From NCBI GenBank assembly GCA_015698045.1, contig BLAL01000295.1, positions 124,001 through 188,000 of the forward strand: 64,000 nucleotides of DNA, written 5' to 3'. The stretch comes from Rhizophagus clarus. Lineage: Eukaryota > Glomeromycota > Glomeromycetes > Glomerales > Glomeraceae. Made by a program: the position numbers and the translations under genes. Positions 1 to 9,660 of this stretch are shown one piece after another. The stretch's first letter is position 1. Each line of letters opens with the position of its first letter. A model generated the notes under the pieces. That model had not been told where the DNA came from, did not search any database, and was given only the letters and a program-made list of their open reading frames with translations.

Positions 1-132
1 AATTTCAGTATTACTTTTGACCTGAAATTTCTGATTTTAACCAAATTTGGACTGGCATTATAATTTTGGCCAGAGTTGAGAGAAGTTTGACCAGAATTAT
101 AATTTTAAAGATCAGCATTTTTTAATTAATTA
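1..132. repeat. Degenerate 'ATTTTGGCCAG'-type repeat at left edge
   Basis: No reading frame. Variants of a short motif (ttttgacctgaaattt, ttttggccagagtt, gtttgaccagaatt) recur about every 40 bases. This looks like an old non-coding dispersed repeat. Confidence 0.4.
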
Positions 133-828
133 AAGGGGTCATCTAAAGTGGAGTTAATTTGTCTGATTTATACAGATTTTTGGCTTATATTACGACATTA
201 AGAAATTGCAAATGTGATAAATAGGGGTGTGACATATATGATTTATTAACTGAAAAATTTTTCTGTCACCAGAATACTTAATAAAAATGGAAATGTCTAA
301 AGCGCACATCCTAAATATATGCCAGGTTAAGGTGATAACTCAATGTGACAGTGACGAATAATGTGTGACAAATAGAGATCAGACCATTTGAAAAAAACTA
401 AGTCACTGAGATAAATATAAACAATGTGTTCCTCTCGGTCATGTGACAGGTGACACTAAAATCTCTTACCTTTCTAATCTGGTAAATATCACCTTAACCT
501 AACACACATTTAGTTTGAGCGTCTAAAGCAGGGGCAAATCACGTGATAATAGTAAAATATTTGTCACTTGTGTTACATCCTTTACTCTTTCATTTTTATT
601 AAGTATTCTGGCAACTTAGAAATTTTTCAGTTAATAAAATCCTATATGTCATACCACTATTTGTCATATTCACAATTTCTTAATGCCGTAATACAGGCCA
701 AAAATCTGTATAAATCAGATGACTTACCTTCGCTTTAGATGATCTCTAAAAATGGAAAAGTAGAGGGGTGTGACACTGGTGACAAATATTTTACTATGAT
801 CACGTGATTTGACTCCGCTTTAGACATC
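133..828. repeat. Nested fold-back repeat with two interleaved inverted pairs
   Basis: The segment at about 133-290 is the imperfect reverse complement of about 593-748; both share the tract 'attcacaatttcttaatg' (or its complement) and the end 'tacttaataaaaatgg'. A second pair is interleaved: about 524-600 is the reverse complement of about 750-828, sharing 'tgacaaatattttacta' and 'atcacgtgattt'. No coding frame is present. The single strand could form a large alternating hairpin. Class of element unknown. Confidence 0.7.
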
Positions 829-984
829 CCGTAATTTTTTTTATTTATATATGCATTATATATTCTAAGACAATATTTGTAATGATGATTTACATTATGA
901 ATTTATGATAATTAGTATAAAAAATATCAAGTGTGATATTTCCACTGACTGATAATGCCAAAACTGTAAATAATTCGTAGAGAA

Positions 985-2046
985 TAGGGCTCTGATCAGT
1001 TCAGTTCAGTTCAGTTTTTGCAAAAACTGATACCAAACTGAATTAATCGGTATCAGTATTAATGATTACTGAAACTGATCAGTAATTACCAAAAACTGAA
1101 TCGATTTATCAAACGTTTTTAGTAAAAAAACGTTTTACAACGTTTAGTAAAAAAAAGTTGTGAAATAATTTTTTCTTATCAAATCATCCATAAAAAAACG
1201 TTTCGCAACATTTTTTATTAAAGTGACAAAAAAAACGTTGTGAGACGTTTTTTTTATATTAAATCGTTTTATAAAAACGTTTTGCAACATTTTTAAATAA
1301 AAAGGAAAATAACATTGCGAAATGTTGTTTTCTATATTAAATTTCCAATGTAAAAAACGTTTTGCAACGTTTTTTACAAGTTTCGCAAAAATAATGTTGC
1401 GAATCATTATTTTTTTTATATCAAACGTTTATGTAAAAAATGTTTCACAACATTTTTTACAATGTTCGCAAAAATAATGTTGCGAAATGTTATTTTTCAT
1501 ATTAAATTGTTTATGTAAAAAACGTTTCACAATATTTTTTACAGGTTCTGCAAAAATAATGTTGCAAAACGTTATTTTTTTTATCAAATCGTTTATGTAA
1601 AAAACGTTTTGCAACGTTATTTACAAGTTTTACAAAAATAATGTTGCGAAACGTTATTTTTTATCAAATCGTTTATGTAAAAAATGTTTCATAACGTTTT
1701 TTACAATATTCGCAAAAATAACGTTATAAAACATTATTTTTTATCAAAAAAAATGTTTTGCAATATTTTTTACAAGTTCTGCAAAAATAACGTTGCGAAA
1801 TGTTATTTTTTATATCAAACATTTATGTAAAAAACATTTTGCAACATTTTTTTAACTACATTATTTAATAAAATGACATTTTTCTTATAAAAAAAACGTT
1901 TTTATTATCGGTAAATCAGTTTGGTAAATTGCAAAACTGATACTGAAACTGAAAGTTTCAGTTCGATAAATCATAAAACTGAAACCGCTCTGATACCAAA
2001 ACTGGTTAGTACGGTTCAGTAATTACTGAAACTGATCAGAGCCCTA
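985..2046. mobile_element. Non-autonomous hAT-type element with 17-bp TIRs and 8-bp TSD
   Basis: The left end TAGGGCTCTGATCAGTT (985-1001) is the exact reverse complement of the right end at 2030-2046. The element is flanked by a perfect 8-bp direct repeat gtagagaa (977-984 and 2047-2054). An 8-bp target-site duplication and a TAGGG terminus are typical of the hAT superfamily. There is no transposase. Inside the ends are sub-terminal copies of aactgat/atcagtt and a long minisatellite (separate entry). The perfect duplication points to a fairly recent insertion. Confidence 0.9.
1110..1860. repeat. Minisatellite inside the hAT element, unit about 80-100 bp
   Basis: At least seven diverged copies of a unit containing 'aaaaacgtttcgcaacgtt', 'acaagttcgcaaaaataatg', 'ttgcgaaacgttatttttt' and 'atcaaatcgtttatgtaaa'. 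Each unit is itself partly palindromic, with AACGTTTCGCAACG-like dyads. Open frames here (for example 1144-1407 and 1429-1614 on the minus strand) are by-products of the repeat. Confidence 0.8.
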
Positions 2047-2179
2047 GTAGAGAAGTATATTTTTAACTATGATTATCCTAAACATAAATGGGTATTTATT
2101 TAATTTGACAATAATAAAATTAGTATTAATTAGTATTCTCTATACTGTTAAAGATAAGATAATTTCCTTTATTAATAAA

Positions 2180-2392
2180 TTAGAGGTGCAAATTACTTAT
2201 TTCTCCAATTGCATCCTTATTATACCTTTTAACTAACTTAGATACACATACTACTCTATATTTTCTTTGCACTTTTGGCTGTTTCACTAATTTATCAAAA
2301 AATTCTTCACTTATAGTACTAAATAAAAAAGTTGTATCAACAAATATTGCAACTATATATTTTCCTTTTACTACTGTTTTTACGAATACCAT
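2180..2392 (-). pseudogene. Retropepsin-like (aspartyl protease) fragment, active site broken
   Basis: A 71-codon open stretch from ATG at 2392. The run VKGKYIVAIFVDTTFLFSTI followed by SEEFFDKL has the layout of a retroviral-type aspartyl protease: a beta-strand, then DTG, then an S-x-I-S helix start. Here the catalytic DTG reads DTT. The tail KRYNKDAIGEISNL resembles the region after the flap. It is too short for a functional monomer, which in these families forms homodimers of about 100 residues. It is probably a gag-pol or domesticated protease relic. It lies head-to-head with the fragment at 2516. Assignment rests on motif layout only. Confidence 0.4.
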
Positions 2393-2515
2393 TGCAAGCC
2401 TATCTATTTTATAGGTGAAATCTATATATAATTTGAATAAAAATTTTTTTATCAGCAAAAAAAAAATCAGCGTATTTATAGTATGTCATCTAGGTGAAAA
2501 TTATAAAAGAGCAAA

Positions 2516-2737
2516 ATGGTTTATGTAAAATGTAAAATTTGGCCTTTTTCTACTTATTTATATGGTTATGAAATACACTATAGAATTATGAAAGAGGGTC
2601 ATGCCCACTATACCACTAAGACATTGATCAATACAATATCAACTGCGAATTTTATTAGTAAAAGTGTGCTTAATAAGCTTGGAATAAAGTATACCAAATC
2701 TCTAATATTTAGCAATAGGATATATAGGGTGGAGTAA
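2516..2737 (+). pseudogene. Second retropepsin-like fragment, D-T-G replaced
   Basis: A 73-residue frame. LINTISTANFISKSVLNKL fits the pattern (I/L)-D-T-G-A-x-x-x-F-I-S of retropepsins, but the catalytic Asp is Asn and Gly is Ile. It diverges from the minus-strand fragment across a gap of about 120 bp (2393-2515). The frame ends 3' inside the TIR of the element starting at about 2725, so it may have been interrupted by that insertion. Probably non-functional. Confidence 0.35.
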
Positions 2738-2956
2738 GTCCATCAAAGTCTGGTTAAGTCTTGGGACTTACAGGTCCTGGTATATGGATGGACTGGACCT
2801 AGTCTTATGGTCCAAGTTAGGACTGAGTTAGGACTAAGTCCAGTCCATAATTTAGAATCTATATAATTAAAAATATTTGTAACGTTTAGAATACCTGTAT
2901 AAATAAATTTAAATTGTGTAACCTTATTTTTATTGGCCATATTATCACATGACGTT

Positions 2957-3125
2957 ACACAAAATCCCAAAAAGGAAATTTTGCTCCCTACAAAAATCGG
3001 AAGTTTTTTATTCCGAAAAAGGAAATTTATGTTACGCAAATTCCAAAAAAGGAAATATTTTCCCTTGCAAAAATCTGGCCAGGTTGGTTTCACAAGTATT
3101 CCAAAAAAGGAAATTAGTATGCCGA
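2957..3125. repeat. Short tandem repeat 'ccaaaaaaggaaat'
   Basis: Four or more diverged copies of a roughly 40-50-base unit centred on 'ccaaaaaggaaat' and 'tacaaaaatc'. The overlapping open frames on both strands here are repeat artefacts. Confidence 0.6.
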
Positions 3126-3189
3126 TCATTTAATTCCGGCCAGCATTACAGCCATTATTACAATTAAATATAAAAAAACAAAAATAAAA

Positions 3190-3368
3190 AGGAAAAGTGT
3201 TAGGGATTAGGGGTAGATTAGGGTTAGGGTTAGGGATAGGGATTAAGGTTAGAGTTAGAGTTAGGGATTAGGATTAGGGCTAGGATTAGGGATTAGAATT
3301 AGGGTTAGGGTTAGGAATTAGGGTTAGTATTAGGATTAGATTAAAATTAGAGTTAGGGTTAGGATTTG
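3190..3368. repeat. Interstitial telomere-like repeat, degenerate TTAGGG
   Basis: More than 20 copies of gattagg/gttaggg variants occur in one orientation over about 180 bases. TTAGGG is the usual fungal telomere repeat. Here it is strongly mutated, lies within a TIR-bounded block and is followed by ordinary sequence, so it is interstitial rather than a chromosome end. Confidence 0.85.
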
Positions 3369-3922
3369 TATATTATTTTATTAATAAATACCAACCTGAT
3401 GCGAAGCAGCGGGCTTCAAGCTAGTGTACAATTAAATTATATTATGTCAAATTCTTATTTCAAATTATTTATGAAGTGCTGAAAGCGCCATCATTATTGT
3501 AGTATTCTATTTAAATAGCAAAAAAATAATAAAGTAATTAGAAATTGGATATATATTTATACACATATAATAAACAAATATACCTTAAAACTCTTAAAGT
3601 AAAATGCACATACTATATATAGAAGTGACCGTAGAAAAAAAAAAATATCACTCCGCACACTTACTGTGAAGTGTGAATACAAAATATCCAATAATCTAGC
3701 ACATCATATGTTTCTATCAATCCCTAAATAAACTTATAATAATAAATAATAATAATATAAAAGGTACTAATTGTCTAATTTAATTACAGGAAAATAATAA
3801 TTATTAGAAGGACTGATTTGGGACCGTCCCAATTAGATCCTAAAAATCAGGACCCAGTCCTGCTAACACTGAGTCCAAAGACTCGGTTCTAAAGTCCGGG
3901 ACTTGAACTTTCCCCCACCCTA

Positions 3923-5024
3923 GCTGCTAAAACAAAAAAAAAACTCTCTTATTATCGTATAATTCTTGTTCGTTTATGACAAACTGGCTATTATTATTAA
4001 TGAACGTAGCACAACTAGCACATTATTTGGAACTGATGCATCATCTCATAAATAATCTAAGATGGAATAACGGATGGACTTCTCGATGACATAGCATCCA
4101 ATCAAACCTTTACATGTATAAAATGTTAAATGCTTTAAATTAAATTAAGTTTAAAAATTAATTATAATGTAATTTTAGCCAATAAAAACGTTATTCTTTT
4201 AAGAAAAAGGCGTCTGGCGTAATTATTCCGTTAACGAATATATTCTTGATATCATTGGAATTCAAAAAGTTACTTTTTTTTTTTAATGGAAAATTATTTT
4301 AATTTCTTTAACTTTTCTGAATCAATAATATTCCTTCTTATTCAAATTACTGAATTTTCATTTTTCATATAAAAAAAAAAATTAAATTATCTACGTTAGC
4401 AATTTTTTCAAAAACCTAATTTGGGGTTATTTGTAGATCAAATAGGGTTCTTCCCGAATAATATTTAAGATTGTCATCAGTAGTAATTCAATTCGTGTTA
4501 CTGAACACGGCGGCGTGGCGTCCGAAGTGCTTCCTGGAATCCAATCAAGAGATAACGAATTAAAATGTATCACCACCAAAGTACCTGTCCACCAAAGTAC
4601 CTTGCATTATCATTGGAGTAACGTTCATCGAATCACAAAAAACGAGAGAACATAATCTAAAATTGGGTCGAAATTTTATGAAGATGGCAATTATTGGTAA
4701 AAGTAACACGAGAAAATCTGAAGATACTGTAAATTATTAAATTTATTCACCAAAACAAGTATAAACTGAACGATCACAATATTTGATTGCAATACACTTA
4801 TACACTTACGCATTTATTTATGTAACAGCAGCATACTAGGGGGGAAGGGAGACAAAAAAAGTAGATTGGCCAAAAAAAAAAAGAAAAATACAAAATAATT
4901 TTGATTGAATAATTTATTAATTTATAAAAAAAAAATATATATATTTTTTTTTTTCTCTAAGAAAAAAATTAAATTATTATTACTGTACAATATATTACCG
5001 CCTAATCTATCATAATTTTTCTAA
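3923..5024. other. Intergenic region without a gene
   Basis: AT-rich sequence without a convincing frame. A small direct duplication 'caccaaagtacct' lies at about 4573-4602. Poly-A/T tracts at 4920-4990 precede the 3' end of the minus-strand gene. Confidence 0.6.
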
Positions 5025-6503
5025 TTATTTTAGTTTTTTTTTACTCTCAGCTAATAAATGATAATGATATCTTAACATATAACTTGCAAATGTACTTCTA
5101 CCCATCGTATAAAGCGTCTTCGCATTTGATCCAACCATTAAATCCACTAAAGGTAAAATGAATTTATACATACTTTGTTTATCAACATTATTAATTACTT
5201 GATTTAAAGGTTCTATTTCCTCTTCAAAGTCGGACATCATGTAAGCACATGGAAATGTTTGGAATATGACTTGTAAAGGAGGAGAAGATTTTGGTACATC
5301 ACTAGCGACATAAATACGTGTAAGCCGAGAAAATTTTTTCGCTTTTGGATCAAGTTTAATGTTCTTAAAACATAATTTATGTCTTTCTGAATCGGTTAAA
5401 TTGTTATAAAGAGTCATATTAATTTTGTTAAAATCAGGCATATCACGTTTAAGATTATTTATCACGCCCGCTATACGTTCATCTGCTAAAAGTTTATAAG
5501 TACCATCACCAGCTCTTCCATGAAATGTTAAATAATTAAAAGTTCCACCCATTCTATCAGCAATTTTTTTTGCAACTTTTAGCATAATCTCATTTTTTGG
5601 GAGAATTGAATTTCGTATATCATGAAAAAAATCTTCACTTTTCTCTGATTGTCTTATAAAAGTACCAGGACCGAATAAACTTGCGAAAACCAAAAGTTTT
5701 TGTGGTTGATGTTTAAATTGACTTAAAATATAAAATTTTTTAATTCTTCCATCAGCGATTGGTTGAATCTTTTCAGGTGGAATTGAAGATTCAAAGAAAT
5801 TATGATATCCTGGATAAAGTTTATCATAATAAACATCTTTTTCCTCATCTTTTATTTTTAATTGATTATGAACCAATTTTGGTATATTTACTCGATGATT
5901 ATAAATTATTTTAACATGTTTTTCGATGAATGATAAATTAAATAAATGATTCCAAGTTGTTAACATATATGATTTATGAAATTCGATACAATCTTGTGTA
6001 GATTCTTCCGGTCTATCTTTTACTTCATTAACACAATCTTTTTCCACGTTTGATTTATTAGTTTTTAATGGGAGTAATCTGTTTAACATTGTATCATAAT
6101 CCGTATAACCGAAACGTTTTCCCAATAATACTGGAGGTAATATTAACGTACGATTTAAAGACCAAGCCAAAAATACGGCATGTTCGAATGCAATCCTCTG
6201 ATTATGCAAACCAGAATGTGGAACATAAGTAAGAAATTTTTCTGAATCTATGGGTTTTGATTCTATTATAATTGGAGAATCTATTTTCTTTTCCGTTTCA
6301 TTTTTAATATCATTGAATTTTAAGCAAGTTTCTTTGTTACATGAGACGACATCGGTAAATATTGATGATAATTCGTCAGAAAATATATATAATATTATTA
6401 TAGTAAATATTATTAAAAAGAGACCGAATCTTTTTATTTTTTGCGATTGTGATGGTTGTGATGTGGTCAGAAGTATTTCATTTTCCGAATGTTTAGTAAC
6501 CAT
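5025..6503 (-). CDS. GDP-fucose O-fucosyltransferase-like type II membrane protein
   Basis: A single-exon frame of 492 residues from ATG at 6503. The N-terminus is short and cytosolic (residues 1-25, ending KIKR). A single hydrophobic segment, FGLFLIIFTIIILYIFS, at residues 26-42 then leads to a lumenal domain, the layout of a Golgi or ER glycosyltransferase. The domain starts with YVPHSGLHNQRIAFEHA (about 95-110) and LNRTLILPPV. It has HGRAGD near residue 326, matching the H-x-R-x-GD donor motif of the fucosyltransferase fold, then IYVASD near 396. GRSTFASYMLRYH near 464 parallels the C-terminal serine/arginine motif of the family. Acceptor unknown: O-fucosylation of proteins is only a family-level guess. 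No neighbouring gene appears linked. Confidence 0.75.
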   Translation of the reverse strand: MVTKHSENEILLTTSQPSQSQKIKRFGLFLIIFTIIILYIFSDELSSIFTDVVSCNKETCLKFNDIKNETEKKIDSPIIIESKPIDSEKFLTYVPHSGLHNQRIAFEHAVFLAWSLNRTLILPPVLLGKRFGYTDYDTMLNRLLPLKTNKSNVEKDCVNEVKDRPEESTQDCIEFHKSYMLTTWNHLFNLSFIEKHVKIIYNHRVNIPKLVHNQLKIKDEEKDVYYDKLYPGYHNFFESSIPPEKIQPIADGRIKKFYILSQFKHQPQKLLVFASLFGPGTFIRQSEKSEDFFHDIRNSILPKNEIMLKVAKKIADRMGGTFNYLTFHGRAGDGTYKLLADERIAGVINNLKRDMPDFNKINMTLYNNLTDSERHKLCFKNIKLDPKAKKFSRLTRIYVASDVPKSSPPLQVIFQTFPCAYMMSDFEEEIEPLNQVINNVDKQSMYKFILPLVDLMVGSNAKTLYTMGRSTFASYMLRYHYHLLAESKKKLK

Positions 6504-9046
6504 TTTTTTTAAAATAGTTTCTATTTCTAATTTTCGTGGTTTGATTTTCTTGAAAGAAAAAAAAAAGGCCTAATTTAAATAGAAAAAGATTACACAAAAT
6601 TATTTATTGTTTATATTGCATGATAATTAATTTATAACGTAAAACGAAATAAAATTTTAACCTAGCTAAATATGTAATGGTTTGTCACGATGCCCCTGTT
6701 ATCATCACCCTAACTGACAAAATCTGATCAACATAAATTTCCTTATATTTAAACTGCAGTGATCATTCAATAACTTGGATAATACTTCTTTATAACTAGC
6801 ATTATTAAATTGGTATTTGATATATGCAGGAGTAATTCCTTATTTATTTAGTTATTAATAAAACCCTTAGATAATTTTTTTTTTTTTCGTAAAAAAAAAA
6901 AGGTTCATTTGATTATAAAATTTCCAGAATTCTATCATTTGTCCTTTATAAGAATTCTTCTTATGTGAGCTTGAACACAATATAAACTAATTAGTATTAA
7001 TGCCGTACGTGAGGCACATCAATTGAAATTGCAAAAAAAAAGAAAAAAAAAAATTTTTTGCGCAATCTTCAAAATTATAATTAAGTTAAATATTCGGCGA
7101 TCAAAATTAATTTCCGAAACCATATAATAATTGAAAAATCATCTCTCTTCTCCATTAACGTTAAAGATTTAATATAATATTCACATAATATATTTATAGG
7201 TATGTAACTTCGAGAAGGATTAAAGCAAATATTTATTATACGCCAAAGATATGGCCACTTTTCCATATATGAAATTCAAAGGAATATCTATCACATCTAG
7301 GTTGTGTTACCTTCTCAATATATCATGAAACAAAAATCAGTCGATTAAAAAACGAGACAATCGGCTGTAATTACTTTAATGCTTTGTTCACCAGTTTCCT
7401 TACAGTAAATTTTTTTTTTTTTTTTTCTTTTTTTACCGGTTTATAAAAAAAAACGACGTATTAAGGGTAATTGCATACATGGTTTGATATTTGATTATCC
7501 TTCAAGGTAACTGGTCCGGTGCAATGTTGTGATCAACCTATTTGTTGTTTGACGTTTTACCTTAAATTATAATAGACCGTTTATTAATAAACAAAAAAAA
7601 AAAAAAAATCCAAAATTGTAACCTGAAACTATTCCTTGATAGAAAAATCCTTTTAATTATCCCTTTTTAAATCGTATTTACTATATTATATATGAATATC
7701 ATCTTTATTGTTTTATTTATAGGGTTAGAAATTTTATTATATTTTATCATTATTTGTGACGAAGGTTAAAATTAAACGAAAATTTTCAGCCTAGCTATTC
7801 TAATTTGAGAATTATTTATTATTCTCATATTATTACGTAAATAATGACGAATCTTCCCCATAATTGTTATTATATTGAATAAAGCGAAAAAATTGTGATC
7901 TTGCCTTTTTATATTTTATGAATGCGGGTCTATACTTGGCTTAGTTTTTAGACTAAATGGTTGGGCGGATAGGCATTAGTGTTAATTATATATATGTTCA
8001 ATTAATGCTATACTTTGCAGTTCCTAAATACAAAAGATTCATATATATATATTTGAATGAAAATATGAAATATAAATTACAAGATTTTTTATACAGTATT
8101 TGTATTTGGGATGAACTAAATTATAGAGGTTGGAACCGGTTAAGACGGATAAGCCGATTAAAAGCTAATTTGACTATAAATCTCATAACGCGGCCAAGAG
8201 ACAACTCAGTTAGGGAATATATTTTAATATAACCCAGGATGGTCAACATCGATAGATGTTTTTGCAGATTAGTCAGTTTAGAGTACTTTTGTATATCAAT
8301 TGTTCTCATGTAGTGCTCCTGTACTTACAGTCTATAACAATAAAACAAACAAAAATACTTCAATATAAATGGATTGGAAATTTTACTGTACAAATGTTAA
8401 GAGGGTGCATTTAACTATTAATTCCCAAGCTTAGAACTGAACTTGAAAATGCACTTAAGAATATAGTAATCTTCTGGGATACCGAATTTTATGATGCCAG
8501 CGCGCTACTATGTACTATGTACTACTTATCTATAAAGGAATTAAATGTGAAAGTAAAATCAAAAAATCGGTACAATTCGCAGCCAAAAAAAATTCCAAAA
8601 TAATTTTAATATTAATCGGTTAATTAATTGGTTAAGTTTTCAGGACCTATTCTTACGTAAAAAATTGATCCGTTAAGAATATTGCACGGGACTAATACTA
8701 ACAAGTCGGCATCCAATCAAATGCTTCTTTCTTATTTACCATTGATCGGATGCCGGTTAAAGAATATCGGTCTTTGATAGGTTTTTTACGTTTTAACCTC
8801 TATGATGCTAAAATTCAAACGATATCATTAAGATAATTAATGACATTATTTAGATTTAATAATAATATTTTAATATCAAAATAATATCAAAATAAGGTAT
8901 CATAATAAATACAGTATCTTTTTGATGTCAATTTGATTTAATATAATATTAAAGATGATAATGCAAATTTGCGATGATATAATTACGACTATATTAACGA
9001 TTCTTAATATATTATTACGTTATTGATATAATTTCGATATCATGGA
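6504..9046. other. Intergenic region, 2.5 kb, no supported gene
   Basis: Poly-A/T tracts (6875-6900, 7030-7060, 7410-7430, 7590-7610) and short chance frames only. At about 8710-8755 the arms cggcatccaatcaa / ttgatcggatgccg form an inverted pair. From 8820 the sequence is rich in 'gatatc' and 'aatatca' words that continue on the other side of the MITE at 9047-9320. Confidence 0.6.
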
Positions 9047-9320
9047 TAGTGCTGTTAAGCACAAGTAAACCGAACGAAACCGAACCGGACCGATGGGAAT
9101 CGACTCAGTTTAACTTGAAGATTCTTGAGTCGCGGTTCGGTCAGGTTCGACTTGAATACCAGGTTGATGGGGTCAAACTGATGGGTTGATGAAGTTGATA
9201 GGCCAAAACGATAGAAGTTAATGGGACCAATATTATCGACTTCATCGGGTTCGACTTTGTCGATCGGTTTGGCTTGACTTTGGTTTCAAGTTGGAACGTG
9301 CCAGACCGTTAACAACACTA
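9047..9320. mobile_element. Small hAT MITE, 274 bp
   Basis: The ends are TAGTGCTGTTAA and, reverse-complemented, TAGTGTTGTTAA (11 of 12 match). The flanking octamers are atcatgga (9039-9046) and atcataaa (9321-9328), 6 of 8 identical, consistent with an aged 8-bp duplication. The interior is GC-richer than its surroundings and packed with short repeats of 'ggttcgac', 'ttgatggg' and 'cgaaccg' on both strands, as expected for sub-terminal transposase-binding repeats. No coding capacity. Confidence 0.65.
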
Positions 9321-9605
9321 ATCATAAAGATTATCGTTATGAATATCATTAATATAGTTATCAGATTGATATCTTTACGATATCGATATTTTATTTATTA
9401 TCAGCAAAATAAGATTCATAGACCGATATTTTTTTATTAAGCATATTAATAACGCAAGAACTGAATATATATTAAGTCTTTTGTTTTTAAAAAAATGATG
9501 TAAATGGAAACAATAGGAAAACCTATATAAAATGTGGAATAAATAAATGAAATTTCATAGAAAGGTTATATTAAAGCATGATCAAAAGCGCCAAAACACT
9601 TTCGG

Positions 9606-9660
9606 CGATCACAGGGTTGGTGAAAATGGGCCACTGCGTAGCCCATTTTTCATCCAATCA
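9606..9660. repeat. Short hairpin with GAAAATGGGC / GCCCATTTTTC arms
   Basis: A 10-11-bp stem with a loop of about nine bases, lying in GC-richer sequence 'gcgatcacagggttgg'. No gene end is nearby, so a terminator role is not supported. It may be a dispersed palindromic repeat. Confidence 0.45.

Larger units (their letters stand above)
2725..3922. mobile_element. TIR-bounded element, probably a decayed hAT MITE
   Basis: The left end TAGGGTGGAGTAAGTCC and the reverse complement of the right end, TAGGGTGGGGGAAAG, share their first eight bases. Sub-terminal blocks rich in 'ggactnagtcc' and 'gggacttg' occur at both ends (2740-2850 and 3810-3905), as in hAT elements. No matching 8-bp flanks were found (aggatata versus gctgctaa), so the boundary is less certain. 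It contains the 2957-3125 repeats and the telomere-like tract. Confidence 0.55.

Noticed and set aside
1144..1614. Two minus-strand open frames
   Set aside because: They are translations of the ACGTTTCGCAACGTT minisatellite and have repeat-like, Phe/Lys/Asn-only composition.
2743..3167. Three overlapping frames on both strands
   Set aside because: They lie on the 'ccaaaaaaggaaat' repeat and TIR sub-terminal repeats; no protein-like features.
3190..3368. Chromosome end (telomere)
   Set aside because: Repeats are degenerate and are followed by more than 60 kb of ordinary sequence, so this is interstitial.
2717..3930. 8-bp target duplication for the 2725-3922 element
   Set aside because: Flanks aggatata and gctgctaa do not match, so only the inverted ends were used.
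6250..6573. Plus-strand frame of 107 codons
   Set aside because: Antisense shadow of the fucosyltransferase-like gene.
7957..8309. Opposed frames of 91 and 62 codons
   Set aside because: No family pattern, no splice or promoter context, and they overlap each other; chance frames in AT-rich DNA.
9606..9660. Transcription terminator
   Set aside because: Hairpin has no adjacent gene end, and intrinsic terminators are not a fungal mechanism.
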